Below the pieces are notes generated by a model. The model saw nothing but the letters and a program-made list of their open reading frames with translations, ran no database searches and was not told where the DNA came from. From Arthrobacter antibioticus (GTDB lineage: Bacteria > Actinomycetota > Actinomycetes > Actinomycetales > Micrococcaceae): a stretch of 64,000 nucleotides of DNA. Both the position numbers and the translations under genes were made by a program. The DNA is taken from NCBI RefSeq assembly GCF_030063205.1, contig NZ_JASISQ010000001.1, positions 857,152 through 921,151 of the forward strand, given 5' to 3'. This document shows, in pieces, positions 17,556 through 26,542 of this stretch (its first letter is position 1; each line of letters begins with the position of its first letter).

Positions 17556-18176
17556 CTAAGAAAGTGCCTTAATAATGTGCGGCAGCAGTGCCCGGAACGC
17601 ATTTCCCCGGTGACTGATGGCATTCTTTGCCTCACCTGTGAGCTCCGCACACGATTTATCCAGACCCGTGGGAACCAGAATGGGGTCATAGCCAAAGCCA
17701 CCCTCTCCTCGTGGATTGTGGAGCAGGACCCCTTCGAGGGTCCCTTCCTCAACTAGATCCAGCGTGCCATCCGGACTTGCTAGCGCGGCTGCACACACAA
17801 ACCGGGCGCCACGATGCTCTTCGCCGATGTCGGAGAGCTGGGCCAGCAGCAGGTTCAGATTTGCTGTGTCATCGCCATGCCTGCCAGCCCACCGGGCCGA
17901 GAATATGCCGGGGGCGCCGCCCAGAACGTCAACGGCCAATCCGGAATCATCGGCAATGGCTAGGACGCCGCTGAACTGTGCCACGGCGTGAGCCTTGAGC
18001 CGTGCATTTTCTGCGAAAGTGACACCCGTTTCGGCGACGTCTGGCGCGTGGATGGCTCCGGCGTCGAGCACGTGAGTATCAACGTCCAGACCCGGCACCT
18101 GGCCTCGGAGAAGTTCACGCAATTCCCGTAGCTTGCCTTGATTTTGTGTGGCCAGTACCAGTTTGGGCACGCTCAT
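17556..18176 (-). CDS. rdgB: XTP/dITP diphosphatase (RdgB/HAM1)
   Basis: A 206-residue non-canonical purine NTP pyrophosphatase. The N-terminal TQNQGKLRELREL, the central VTFAENARLKA and ADDSGLAVDVLGGAPGIFSARWAG, and the C-terminal SHRGNAF are all present. It cleaves ITP, dITP and XTP so that they are not put into nucleic acids. Its ATG overlaps the rph stop by one base (TGATG), as part of the murI-PDE-rph-rdgB operon conserved in Actinobacteria. Confidence 0.97.
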   Translation of the reverse strand: MSVPKLVLATQNQGKLRELRELLRGQVPGLDVDTHVLDAGAIHAPDVAETGVTFAENARLKAHAVAQFSGVLAIADDSGLAVDVLGGAPGIFSARWAGRHGDDTANLNLLLAQLSDIGEEHRGARFVCAAALASPDGTLDLVEEGTLEGVLLHNPRGEGGFGYDPILVPTGLDKSCAELTGEAKNAISHRGNAFRALLPHIIKALS

Positions 18177-18916
18177 CAGCCAGCCAAGGCCTCGCGCTGG
18201 ATCTGTGCGAGCTCGGTGGTTCCGATCAGGGCCAAATCTAAGAGTTGGTTTAGCTCTTCACGGTCAAAGGGGGCGGCTTCGGCCGTGCCTTGGACCTCGA
18301 CGAATTTACCGGATCCGGTAACAACAACGTTCATATCAGTTTCAGCCCGAACATCCTCCACATAGGGCAGGTCCAGCATGGGAACACCATCGATGATGCC
18401 CACGGAGATGGCGGAGACGGTGTCGATCAGCGGCTGCGCGTTCTTGGCAATGAGCTTGTTTTCCTTAGCGAAGGCGATCGCATCGGCGAGTGCCACGTAA
18501 GCACCGGTGATCGCTGCGGTGCGGGTTCCGCCGTCGGCCTGGAGAACGTCGCAGTCAAGCACAATAGTGTTCTCTCCCAATGCCTTCGTGTCAATGATTG
18601 CGCGGAGCGAGCGTCCAATCAGACGTGAAATCTCGTGTGTACGGCCGCCAATTTTTCCCTTGACGGATTCGCGGGAGTTGCGGGTATTCGTGGCACGCGG
18701 AAGCATGGCATACTCCGCTGTAACCCAGCCCGTCCCCTCGCCCTTGAGCCAACGCGGCACGCCGGGAGTCAGCGATGCGGTGCAGAGCACGCGCGTGTTG
18801 CCGAATTCAATCAGGGCCGAACCTTCGGCCTGTTTGGACCAGCCACGGGTGATGGTGATGTCGCGGAGTTGGTCATTGGTGCGCCCGTCGGCGCGGAGCG
18901 TTTCACTGGATGTCAT
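18176..18916 (-). CDS. rph: Ribonuclease PH
   Basis: A 246-residue phosphorolytic 3' exoribonuclease that trims tRNA precursors. The N-terminus has R-x-D-G-R-T-N and the ITRGW motif; [18 protein letters not shown] and RLIGRSLRA are typical of RNase PH, as is [18 protein letters not shown]. Length is normal. It lies upstream of rdgB (1-base overlap) and is separated from the upstream phosphodiesterase gene by a tandem-repeat array. Confidence 0.97.
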   Translation of the reverse strand: MTSSETLRADGRTNDQLRDITITRGWSKQAEGSALIEFGNTRVLCTASLTPGVPRWLKGEGTGWVTAEYAMLPRATNTRNSRESVKGKIGGRTHEISRLIGRSLRAIIDTKALGENTIVLDCDVLQADGGTRTAAITGAYVALADAIAFAKENKLIAKNAQPLIDTVSAISVGIIDGVPMLDLPYVEDVRAETDMNVVVTGSGKFVEVQGTAEAAPFDREELNQLLDLALIGTTELAQIQREALAG

Positions 18917-18925
18917 GGACTAAGC

Positions 18926-19082
18926 CTACTGGCCGAGGGGCCACGAGCGAGCGAAGCGAGGTTGGGGAGGCCGGTAGGCGCTACTGGCCGAGGGGCCACG
19001 AGCGAGCGAGGCGAGGTTGGGGAGGCCGGTAGGCGCTACTGGCCGAGGGGCCACGAGCGAGCGAAGCGAGGTTGGGGAGGCG
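18926..19082. repeat. Tandem array of a 55-bp GC-rich unit (about 2.9 copies)
   Basis: Units begin at 18926, 18981 and 19036; the first two are complete and the third stops at about 19082. Only one base differs among the compared parts (gcgaagcgagg against gcgaggcgagg). Each unit is bounded by an imperfect inverted repeat (ctactggcc ... ggccggtag) and could fold. The array sits 10 bp beyond the stop of the phosphodiesterase gene and 9 bp before the rph start. It shares modules with the arrays at 26374 and 58533. Confidence 0.9.
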
Positions 19083-19092
19083 CTCACAGGGC

Positions 19093-19890
19093 CTAGATCG
19101 TGTAGTGCACGCCGGCTACTGCGGCTGCTACGTCTCCGGCGTAGACCTCACCGGCTTCAGCAACAACCTTGTTTGTGTCAGTCCAGACAGGAATATGGGT
19201 TAACAGCAACCGCTTTACATTGGCCCGGGCAGCAGCCTCACCTGCCCGCTTGCCGCTCAGGTGGACGTCCTTTATATGGTCATCGCGGCCCTCTTCGAAC
19301 GCAGCCTCGCACAGGAACAAATGTGCGTTTTTTGCCGCATCTTCCAGACCTTGGCAGCTGTCAGTGTCCCCTGAGTAAGTCAACACTGTTGTCCGGTCAA
19401 GACCAGTACCGTCATATTCCTTCACCTCAACCCGGAGCGCGTACGCCTCCGGAACAGGATGGTTGACAGCATAAGGGGTTACCGTAAAAGGTCCCACTGT
19501 AACGGGGCTGCGCTCCTGCCAGTTACGGAAATCAAACTCTTCGCGCATGCCAGGATCGAGTTCAAGACCGTAGGCGGTTGCCAACCGATCGGCAGTCTCG
19601 GCGGGGCCCCAGACAGGAATCCTGCCCCTGTGCCAGCCATGGGGATTCCACCGCACGGCCACATGCAGTCCGCACAAATCCATGCAGTGGTCAGGATGCA
19701 AATGGCTAAGGAAAATTGCGTCTATGTCTTCTAGATCCATGTATTTTTGTGCTGCACCGAGAGCGCCGCTACCCAAATCCATGAGCACCCGCCAAGGCCG
19801 AACGCCGTCGTGCGCTGTCAATAAGTAACATGACGCGGGCGATGAGGGGCCTGGAAAAGACCCGCTGCATCCAACAATCGTCAACTTCAT
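19093..19890 (-). CDS. MBL-fold hydrolase, Rv1339-like cyclic nucleotide phosphodiesterase
   Basis: A 265-residue metallo-beta-lactamase-fold protein. The metal motif is HLHPDH, with DTDSC and a late THIPVWTD histidine. It starts [15 protein letters not shown], a pattern seen in actinobacterial homologues next to murI and rph. The M. tuberculosis member (Rv1339, as I recall) is described as an atypical class II cAMP phosphodiesterase, so cAMP hydrolysis is likely but inferred. It overlaps murI by 4 bp. Confidence 0.88.
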   Translation of the reverse strand: MKLTIVGCSGSFPGPSSPASCYLLTAHDGVRPWRVLMDLGSGALGAAQKYMDLEDIDAIFLSHLHPDHCMDLCGLHVAVRWNPHGWHRGRIPVWGPAETADRLATAYGLELDPGMREEFDFRNWQERSPVTVGPFTVTPYAVNHPVPEAYALRVEVKEYDGTGLDRTTVLTYSGDTDSCQGLEDAAKNAHLFLCEAAFEEGRDDHIKDVHLSGKRAGEAAARANVKRLLLTHIPVWTDTNKVVAEAGEVYAGDVAAAVAGVHYTI

Positions 19891-20927
19891 GTTCGCTCCC
19901 CCGTGCCATTTCCCGGAGATGCCAGTCTGCCCATCGAATCGGCCAAAACAAAATTGGAGACGCGGCCGGTACCAGGCCCTGGTGTAGTTTCTCTTGCAGC
20001 GGCTAGCATGTCGTCCGTGATGCGGGCCAGTGATCCGGTTGGATAGTGAGCCGAGACATGATTAACCTGCTCAACCCCGTGCACCTCGGGTCCCAAGAAT
20101 CGCCTAGCCAACACACCGAAACTTGCAGCATCTCCGGTGCATAAAAATTGATGGGTGGGGGCTGCCGGTGATAACCGCTCAAGGTCATGATTGACCAGTG
20201 CCCGGTACACGTCTTTGGCCGTTTCCTCGGCACTTGAAACAAGTGTGACGGAATCACCCATGACATATGAAATAACACCCGTCAACAGCGGGTAGTGAGT
20301 GCAGCCAAGCACAAGCGTGTCAATCGACGCGGCTTTCAGGGGCGCCAAATACTGCTCTGCCGTGGACAGCAGTTCTGCTCCTGAGGTGACTCCTGACTCC
20401 ACGAACCGAACAAAGTCCGGGCATGCAACGGAGGTGATATCCAGATTTGGGGCGGCCGCGAAGGTATCTTCATAAGCCCGGGAGCCCACTGTTGCAACAG
20501 TGCCAATCACGCCGATCTTCGCTGTCCGGGTGGCCGCAACAGCGCGCCTGACAGCCGGCTGGATCACCTCGATAACAGGAATTCCATAGCGGGCCGTGTA
20601 GCGCTCACGGGCGTCACGAAGAACTGCCGCAGAGGCTGAGTTGCAGGCGATGACAAGCAGCTTCACCCCTGAACCCACAAGTTCATCCATGACACCCAAC
20701 GCATTGGCGCGGACCTCGGCGATGGGAAGTGGACCGTAGGGACCGTTCGCCGTATCGCCAACATAGAGGATCGATTCGTTGGGCAGCTGGTCAATAACCG
20801 CGCGGGCGACCGTCAACCCGCCTACGCCGGAATCAAAAATTCCGATCGGCCTCTCAGCGGCAGCATTCTGATGCGCACCGGCACGCGTTGCCGACGCAGG
20901 GGCTGAACTTCCTGATTTTTCGCTCAT
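19887..20927 (-). CDS. murI: Glutamate racemase
   Basis: A 346-residue racemase making D-glutamate for peptidoglycan. The N-terminal [16 protein letters not shown] and the two catalytic cysteine motifs (IACNSASAA and LGCTHYPLL) are present. The protein is longer than the usual 260-280 residues because of a 25-residue Ala/Ser-rich leader and a C-terminal extension of about 55 residues. It is the first gene of the murI-PDE-rph-rdgB operon. Confidence 0.97.
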   Translation of the reverse strand: MSEKSGSSAPASATRAGAHQNAAAERPIGIFDSGVGGLTVARAVIDQLPNESILYVGDTANGPYGPLPIAEVRANALGVMDELVGSGVKLLVIACNSASAAVLRDARERYTARYGIPVIEVIQPAVRRAVAATRTAKIGVIGTVATVGSRAYEDTFAAAPNLDITSVACPDFVRFVESGVTSGAELLSTAEQYLAPLKAASIDTLVLGCTHYPLLTGVISYVMGDSVTLVSSAEETAKDVYRALVNHDLERLSPAAPTHQFLCTGDAASFGVLARRFLGPEVHGVEQVNHVSAHYPTGSLARITDDMLAAARETTPGPGTGRVSNFVLADSMGRLASPGNGTGERT

Positions 20928-21000
20928 GATCGTTTCAACAATAGTTTGTTACCCCGTCCATGTGCCCCGTTTGCGCCCAAGAACACACTTTGCGCCCATG

Positions 21001-21036
21001 TTCTCTGAGTTCTTTGAGTTCTTTGAGTTCTCTAAC
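21001..21036. repeat. Microsatellite, four 9-bp units
   Basis: Four tandem 9-mers (ttctctgag, ttctttgag twice, ttctctaac) at 21001-21036, in the gap between murI and the DUF2017 gene and a few bases from the DUF2017 stop (21043). The only differences lie in one T/C position and the last unit. No coding role. Confidence 0.7.
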
Positions 21037-21042
21037 TTTGAC

Positions 21043-21609
21043 TCACTTTTGGCGTTGCAGCGCCATCAACATGGCTTGAACAAGGCTCTCCTGCAGCCAG
21101 GACACAAAGTTGTAAACAAGGCTGAGGTAACTTTCAACGTCGTCCGCGTCAGCCCAGTCCTGGACTTCATGCACCCTCTCAGCGTCCTGTTCATCCCTGA
21201 TGTCCAACCGCTCGGCCAGAACCAATCGGACATCATTCAAGGCCATGGCCCACAGTTTCGCAGCTTCCTCATTCAGAAGCAGCTTCTCGCTGTCCAAACC
21301 CAGTGCGGCGGCCCGCAAGGCACCTATTTTTGTTTCTCGTAGCGAGCGTTCGGTGAGCTGGCGGAACTCAAGGGCACCCTCGTCGTCGTCCATTACCGCG
21401 TTGGGAAGCAGACGCAATAGTGCCGGATCCGCCGGAACTCCAACATCCATGTCCAGCCCGATCAAAGCCGCCAGCGGGTCCTCATGGGCAGGGGTCGCAG
21501 GTTCAAGCATGGTGATGATATCTGCGAAAAGTTTGCGTAGAAGCTCACGCTCAGCAGGCTCAAGGAAGCCGGTGATTCCGCGGCGCCCGGCAGTGAAGGC
21601 TTTAGCCAC
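21043..21609 (-). CDS. DUF2017 domain-containing protein
   Basis: A 188-residue protein with the helical DUF2017 layout ([21 protein letters not shown]; then [23 protein letters not shown]). This actinobacterial family of unknown function is typically encoded just downstream of clpS, as here. The GTG start at 21609 overlaps the clpS stop by 8 bp; a longer in-frame start at 21693 is less likely because it would lie deep inside clpS. A link to ClpS-dependent proteolysis is guilt by association only. Confidence 0.85.
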   Translation of the reverse strand: MAKAFTAGRRGITGFLEPAERELLRKLFADIITMLEPATPAHEDPLAALIGLDMDVGVPADPALLRLLPNAVMDDDEGALEFRQLTERSLRETKIGALRAAALGLDSEKLLLNEEAAKLWAMALNDVRLVLAERLDIRDEQDAERVHEVQDWADADDVESYLSLVYNFVSWLQESLVQAMLMALQRQK

Positions 21610-21907
21610 GGGGGCCGCCCTTCTGGACGGTGGCCCACAAACCAAATCCGTGCATCGCCACAGCGTGCGCTTCCATTTTTTCCTTTGCTCCATGGGCCAC
21701 CGCCGATTTTCCCTCGGTGTGTACCTGCAGCATTAATTCCGCTGCCTTTGCCTCTGAATAGCCAAAATAACTTTGGAAGACGTAACTGACGTAGCTCATC
21801 AAATTAACCGGGTCATTCCACACGATTAATTCCCAGGGAATATCCGGGGAGATGAGTTCGCTGGTTGTGACTTCCCGGTCTGTTTCCGGGGCTGTGCTGA
21901 CACTCAT
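21602..21907 (-). CDS. clpS: ATP-dependent Clp protease adapter ClpS
   Basis: A 101-residue adapter that delivers N-degron substrates to ClpC/ClpAP. The conserved segment [22 protein letters not shown] is present, along with the later [18 protein letters not shown]. It is translated in overlap with the DUF2017 gene and is divergent from pncB. A TAGAAT box lies six bases before the ATG, suggesting leaderless mRNA. Confidence 0.96.
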   Translation of the reverse strand: MSVSTAPETDREVTTSELISPDIPWELIVWNDPVNLMSYVSYVFQSYFGYSEAKAAELMLQVHTEGKSAVAHGAKEKMEAHAVAMHGFGLWATVQKGGPRG

Positions 21908-21913
21908 GTGTCT

Positions 21914-21919
21914 ATTCTA
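21914..21919 (-). promoter_or_regulatory. Probable -10 box of a leaderless clpS promoter
   Basis: TAGAAT (five of six matches to TATAAT) on the minus strand ends six bases upstream of the clpS ATG, so transcription would begin at or next to the start codon. There is no ribosome-binding sequence in that gap. The matching -35 is weak. Confidence 0.45.
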
Positions 21920-21944
21920 GTGTTGGACTACTAAACTAAGTGCC

Positions 21945-23288
21945 GTGACTACGCCATCAAGCTGGGCCCACCCCCGCACATCATTGTTTACGGATCACTA
22001 CGAGCTGACAATGCTCCAGGCAGCGCTGCACTCGGGTGCGGCGCACCGCCGCAGCGTGTTTGAGGCCTTCGCCAGGCGGCTGCCAGAAGGCCGCAGATAC
22101 GGTGTTGTAGGCGGAACTGGACGGCTGCTTGAAGGATTGGAACATTTTCGTTTTGGCGCAGAAGAACTAAATTTTCTGGCCCAAAACGAGGTCGTCAACG
22201 ATGAAACTTTGGCGTGGTTAGCCGATTTTAAGTTCTCCGGGGACGTCTACGGTTATGCAGAGGGCGAACTTTACTTCCCGAATTCGCCCATTTTGTCCAT
22301 CGAATCATCGTTTGCCGAGGCTTGTATCTTGGAAACCTACGTGCTCTCGATCCTGAACCACGACTCCGCGATCGCCTCCGCCGCCTCACGCATGATTGGT
22401 GCTGCCGGCTCACGGCCCTGCATTGAAATGGGTTCGCGACGCACGCATGAAGAGTCTGCCGTAGCCGCCTCGCGGGCCGCCGTCATTGCCGGCTTTCATA
22501 GCACCTCAAACCTAGAAGCCGGCCTGCGCTACGGCGTCCTGACCCAGGGCACGGCCGCACATTCCTTCACTCTTCTGCACGATTCCGAGGAAGAGGCCTT
22601 CCGCGCCCAACTTGGCTCCATGGGTTCTGGCACCACGCTGCTAGTTGACACCTACGACGTCGAAGCCGCCGTCCGTAAAGCTGTCTCCATTGCCGGTCCC
22701 GCCTTGGGAGGAGTGCGCTTGGACTCCGGCGATCTCTTGGCCCAGGCCAGGGACGTGCGGGCTCTGTTGGATTCGCTGGGGAACACAAACACGCGCATCA
22801 CCGTCACCAGTGATCTTGACGAATATGCCATTGCAGCCCTGGCCGCAGCCCCTGTTGATTCGTACGGGGTTGGGACCTCGCTGGTGACGGGCTCGGGTGC
22901 GCCGACAGCCTCAATGGTGTATAAATTGGTATCCCGCGAGGGTGACGACGGAGAGTTCGTTTCAGTAGCGAAGGCAGCAAAGAACAAGTCAAGCGTGGGC
23001 GGACGGAAGTACGCTTTACGGCGCCTCAATGGCGCCGGAATCGCCGCCAGCGAAGTTGTTGGCATTGGGCACGTGCCTGAAGGTGACAGCAATGATCGGT
23101 TGTTGTTGGAGAAGTTCATGCACCACGGTGAGCTGGTGCCAGGCTGGACCGGGGCCGACGGCGTAGTGCGCGCCACCGCTAGACATAAAGCATCAATGGC
23201 AGAAATGCCCGGAGCAGCACGGCGGCTCCAGCGTGGGGAGCCACTGATCCCCACCGAATACGAACAAGACTTGCCCGCACCAAACTAA
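21945..23288 (+). CDS. pncB: Nicotinate phosphoribosyltransferase
   Basis: A 447-residue NAPRTase that makes nicotinate mononucleotide from nicotinate and PRPP. Visible are the N-terminal DHYELTML, the central ETYVLSILNHDSAIASAA and GSRRTHEESAVAASRAAVIAG, the SGDLL segment, and the C-terminal SVGGRKYALRR. It starts at GTG only 37 bp from the divergent clpS. pncA follows after 12 bp, so the two form a NAD-salvage operon. Confidence 0.96.
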   Translation: MTTPSSWAHPRTSLFTDHYELTMLQAALHSGAAHRRSVFEAFARRLPEGRRYGVVGGTGRLLEGLEHFRFGAEELNFLAQNEVVNDETLAWLADFKFSGDVYGYAEGELYFPNSPILSIESSFAEACILETYVLSILNHDSAIASAASRMIGAAGSRPCIEMGSRRTHEESAVAASRAAVIAGFHSTSNLEAGLRYGVLTQGTAAHSFTLLHDSEEEAFRAQLGSMGSGTTLLVDTYDVEAAVRKAVSIAGPALGGVRLDSGDLLAQARDVRALLDSLGNTNTRITVTSDLDEYAIAALAAAPVDSYGVGTSLVTGSGAPTASMVYKLVSREGDDGEFVSVAKAAKNKSSVGGRKYALRRLNGAGIAASEVVGIGHVPEGDSNDRLLLEKFMHHGELVPGWTGADGVVRATARHKASMAEMPGAARRLQRGEPLIPTEYEQDLPAPN

Positions 23289-23300
23289 AAGGAGTACCCC

Positions 23301-23918
23301 ATGGCCAAGGCCCTAATCATTGTTGACGTACAGAACGACTTCTGCGAGGGCGGTTCATTAGCCGTTCCCGGGGGCGCCGATCTTGCCACTGAGATCAGCG
23401 AGCTGCTAGAAAACGCCACGGACTTTGACTTCGTTGTAGCCACACAGGACTGGCATATAGACCCGGGCACACACTTCTCTGACACCCCGGATTTTGTGGA
23501 CAGCTGGCCGGTGCACTGCACTGCCGGTTCACAAGGAGCGGGACTGCACCGCAACCTGGACACCGAAGACATCGATGCCTATTTCCGCAAGGGCAAGTTT
23601 GATGCCGCATACTCCGGCTTCGACGGGCTCCTGGCTCCCGAGGACGAAGTTGCGGTGGGAGAACGTGAGGCGCACGAATCCGCTGGGGAGGACACCGAGG
23701 CACCCGTGAGTCTGGATGATTGGCTGCGCGAGAACGACGTCGATGACGTTGTGATCGTTGGCATCGCCACCGAACACTGTGTCCGTGCCACAGCAATCGA
23801 CGCCGTCAATGCCGGCTACAACACCACAGTCCTGCGCGATTACGTCAAAGGTATTTCCGACGAGGCCATCGAAGAAGCATTTGAAGAACTCGAAGACGCT
23901 GGTGTTGAGGTCAACTAG
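23301..23918 (+). CDS. pncA: Nicotinamidase (pyrazinamidase)
   Basis: A 205-residue isochorismatase-fold amidase that turns nicotinamide into nicotinate, the substrate of PncB encoded just upstream. The catalytic triad is seen as Asp in VDVQNDF (residue 10), Lys in RKGKFDAAYSGF, and Cys in ATEHCVRATA; TQDWH carries a metal-binding His. A good AAGGAG precedes the ATG. A 20-residue acidic insert (GEREAHESAGEDTEAPVS) makes it slightly longer than the usual enzyme. Confidence 0.96.
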   Translation: MAKALIIVDVQNDFCEGGSLAVPGGADLATEISELLENATDFDFVVATQDWHIDPGTHFSDTPDFVDSWPVHCTAGSQGAGLHRNLDTEDIDAYFRKGKFDAAYSGFDGLLAPEDEVAVGEREAHESAGEDTEAPVSLDDWLRENDVDDVVIVGIATEHCVRATAIDAVNAGYNTTVLRDYVKGISDEAIEEAFEELEDAGVEVN

Positions 23919-23968
23919 CCGCTCCAGGAGCTCAGTAGTCTTCCGCTAACGGCGACGGCGCTGCTGGC

Positions 23969-24001
23969 GACGGCCCCGGCACTGCTGGCACGGGGGCCGT
24001 C
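23969..24001. terminator. Terminator downstream of pncBA
   Basis: Arms gacggcccc (23969-23977) and ggggccgtc (23993-24001) form a 9-bp GC stem with a 15-nt loop, followed by ATTTTTCC on the plus strand. This is a clear intrinsic terminator for pncBA, about 50 bp after the pncA stop. The convergent helicase gene ends at 24015. Confidence 0.8.
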
Positions 24002-24014
24002 ATTTTTCCGGCGA

Positions 24015-25799
24015 CTATTTTCGGCCGATAAACCAGTCTTGGAGCTTCTTCAAGCGTGTTTGCAGCTGGGATTCATTGGCTTGGGCCACGGCCGGTCCGC
24101 CACAGATGCGCCGCAGTTCGCTGTGCACCATGCCATGTGGCATCCCTGAGCGGGCGCTCCAGGCGGAGACATTCTTAGCTAATTCACCACGCAGGTCCAT
24201 GAGCATCCGGTGGTCAACCATCGGCGGAGCTTCCGGCTCGGGTACGGTTTTTTTGCTACGGCGTGTTTGTTGGTCGGCTTGGTGTTGTCGCAGCAGGACG
24301 CCCATTTGTTCAGCATCAAGTAGGCCAGGGATACCAAGGAAGTCCAGCTCATCCTCACTGCCGATGGCACCGCCTGTGCCGAATTCACCGCCGTCGAACA
24401 AGACCCTGTCAAAAGATGCTTGGGATTCTAGTGCCTCAAACTTGAACTTTTCCAAGGTGTCCGAGGCTTTTTCCTCACGGTTGGCCTCGTCCATCTCGGA
24501 GTCTTCCTCGATGAATCCGTCCGGATCCTTGTCAGGCCGGTCAAGGGCGTGATCACGCTCAAGCTCCAGTTGGTTGGCCAATGCCATCAAGTTGGGCACA
24601 GAGGGCAGGAAGATGGACGCAGTTTCGCCTCTTTTACGCGCACGCACAAAACGGCCCACGGCCTGGGCGAAGAACAGGGGCGTTGCCGTTGATGTCGCAT
24701 AGACGCCGACGGCCAAACGTGGCACGTCAACACCTTCGGATACCATCCGCACGGCCACCATCCACCGATTCTCTCCCGCTGAGAAAGCGTCGATCTTATC
24801 CGATGCCTTGCCATCGTCAGACAAAATCACTGTGGGCGCTTCCCCGGTGATCTTTTTTAGTTGCGTCGCATAAGCGCGGGCGTCCTCATGGTCGGTGGCA
24901 ATAACCATTCCACCGGCGTCGGGAACGGCCCGGCGAACCTCAGTGAGTCGCTTGTCTGCGGCAGCCAACACCGAGGGTATCCACTCCCCTACCGGGTTCA
25001 GCGCAGTACGCCACGCTTGCGAGGTGACATCCTTGGTCACTGCATCGCCAAGAGTGGCAGCCATTTCCTCGCCGGCACTGGTGCGCCAGCGCATCTGTCC
25101 GGAATAGGCCATGAACATCACTGGACGGACCACATGGTCCTTGAGCGCTTCGCCATAACCGTACGTGTAATCTGCCTTGGAACGGCGAATCCCATCCCGG
25201 TCCTCGGCATATTCCACGAACGGGATGGCGGCTGTATCGGAGCGGAAAGGTGTTCCTGTCAGCGCCAGGCGCCGCATGGCAGGATCAAATGCCTCCCGGA
25301 TGCCATCACCCCAGGAGAGTGCGTCGCCGCCATGGTGAATTTCATCCAAGATGACAAGGGTTTTAGCGGCCTCGGTTTTGGCCCTGTGCAGAAGGGGTTT
25401 ACTAGCAACCTGCGCGTACGTGACGGCTACGCCAATAAAACCCTTGCCGTGGCGACCGTCTGCGTTTTTGAAGTTGGGGTCGATGGCGATGCCAACCTTC
25501 GCAGCCGCATCGGCCCACTGACGTTTCAGGTGGTCTGTGGGCGTGACGATGGTGACCCTATTAATGGTTCCCCGGGCGATCAGCTGAGTGGCAATATGCA
25601 GGGCGAAGGTGGTTTTTCCTGCCCCAGGGGTTGCTACCGCCAGGAAGTCTCTAGGGCTTTCTTGGAAGTATTTTTCCATGGCCTCGGACTGCCAGGCTCT
25701 TAGCTTTTGGGCCGTTCCCCACGCAGCACGCTCGGGGTACGCCGGAGGCAGCGACGGGCCACCAAACAAAGTCTCCGTCACGAAAGTTCCGCCATCCAA
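24015..25799 (-). CDS. DEAD/DEAH-box (SF2) helicase
   Basis: A 594-residue superfamily 2 helicase. Walker A is ATPGAGKTTFAL (about residue 56), motif II is DEIHHGG, motif III is LTGTPFRSD, and motif VI is QAVGRFVRARKRGE. The C-terminal 150 residues are helical and acidic, with no nuclease motif that I can recognise. The helicase core resembles type I/III restriction-like or UvrB-like enzymes, but no methylase or nuclease gene is near. The DUF3039 gene lies upstream on the same strand. Confidence 0.9.
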   Translation of the reverse strand: MDGGTFVTETLFGGPSLPPAYPERAAWGTAQKLRAWQSEAMEKYFQESPRDFLAVATPGAGKTTFALHIATQLIARGTINRVTIVTPTDHLKRQWADAAAKVGIAIDPNFKNADGRHGKGFIGVAVTYAQVASKPLLHRAKTEAAKTLVILDEIHHGGDALSWGDGIREAFDPAMRRLALTGTPFRSDTAAIPFVEYAEDRDGIRRSKADYTYGYGEALKDHVVRPVMFMAYSGQMRWRTSAGEEMAATLGDAVTKDVTSQAWRTALNPVGEWIPSVLAAADKRLTEVRRAVPDAGGMVIATDHEDARAYATQLKKITGEAPTVILSDDGKASDKIDAFSAGENRWMVAVRMVSEGVDVPRLAVGVYATSTATPLFFAQAVGRFVRARKRGETASIFLPSVPNLMALANQLELERDHALDRPDKDPDGFIEEDSEMDEANREEKASDTLEKFKFEALESQASFDRVLFDGGEFGTGGAIGSEDELDFLGIPGLLDAEQMGVLLRQHQADQQTRRSKKTVPEPEAPPMVDHRMLMDLRGELAKNVSAWSARSGMPHGMVHSELRRICGGPAVAQANESQLQTRLKKLQDWFIGRK

Positions 25800-25885
25800 T
25801 CACTTCTCTCATACGCACGCACCCCTATCCGGGCACGGTAAATCAACGGCTAATGTGCCGTTACAAACAAGATTATTGCCCCAAA

Positions 25886-26215
25886 CTATTTCTTGGGGTT
25901 CTTCGGGCCCTTGCCCTTACCTTTGCCACCTTCTGGCATCAATCCCTCATAGATGGCCTTGCAGTCAGGGCACACGGGGAACTTTTCGGGATCACGCCCA
26001 GGAGTCCAGACCTTGCCGCACAGTGCCACAACCGGGTCACCTGTCAGTGCGGATTCCATGATTTTTTCTTTGCGCACATAGTGCGAGAACCGTTCACTAT
26101 CTCCTGGTTCAACTTCTTGGCGCAATTCCTCGCGCTCAATGACGGCTGTTGAACCGCCGCTGCGCTCAGGATTTCCCAGCGGGTCATTTTCAAAGGGGTC
26201 TGGAGGCAAACTCAT
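25886..26215 (-). CDS. DUF3039 domain-containing protein
   Basis: A 109-residue actinobacterial protein of unknown function. A likely zinc site is formed by His45, Cys66 and the pair Cys82/Cys85 (FPVCPDCKAIYE). The motif ALCGKVWTPGRDPEKFPVCPDCK is typical of DUF3039. The C-terminus is a Gly/Lys tail. The start at 26215 (MSLPPDPF) is preferred over in-frame starts up to 26308. It precedes the helicase gene by 86 bp and may be co-transcribed with it. Confidence 0.88.
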   Translation of the reverse strand: MSLPPDPFENDPLGNPERSGGSTAVIEREELRQEVEPGDSERFSHYVRKEKIMESALTGDPVVALCGKVWTPGRDPEKFPVCPDCKAIYEGLMPEGGKGKGKGPKNPKK

Positions 26216-26323
26216 AAAAACTATTCTAGCGTCATCGCGTTCACGACTCACCGAGGTTCCGATCCTCGGAGCTGTCATTATCTCCAATCTCACGGGGGTT
26301 GCGCACAAGGGTTCGCAGAAAGT

Positions 26324-26371
26324 ACGACGCCGGGAGGAGAGTTAAGTGATTAACTCCCCTCCCGGCGTCGT
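26324..26371 (-). terminator. Long hairpin downstream of nagB
   Basis: Arms 26324-26345 and 26350-26371 are complementary over 22 bp with one mismatch and a 4-nt loop. On the minus strand the stem ends in ACTTTCT. It lies downstream of nagB beyond the repeat array and is probably the nagB terminator. Its strength is supported by the GC-rich base of the stem (acgacgccgggagg). Confidence 0.7.
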
Positions 26372-26373
26372 TC

Positions 26374-26542
26374 CCCAAGTTCTCCCAAACCTCGCAAGCT
26401 CAGCCCTGGACCCTCGAACCCGTGGGCCCACCCAAGTTCTCCCAAACCTCGCAAGCTCAGCCCGGGACCCTCGAACCCGTGGGCCCACCCAAGTTCTCCC
26501 AAACCTCGCAAGCTCAGCCCGGGACCCTCGAACCCGTGGGCC
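26374..26542. repeat. Tandem array of a 57-bp unit (three copies)
   Basis: Units start at 26374, 26431 and 26488 and are nearly identical; the second and third differ from the first at one or two bases (cctgg against ccggg). The last unit ends at the nagB stop codon (26542-26544). Each contains the palindrome gtgggcccac (once per junction) and the module cccaaacctcgc. The array lies between nagB and its terminator hairpin. Modules are shared with arrays at 18926 and 58533. Confidence 0.9.

Noticed and set aside
24015-26215. DEAD-box helicase and DUF3039 as a phage-defence island
   Set aside because: There is no nuclease, methylase or effector beside them; both look like ordinary conserved actinobacterial genes.
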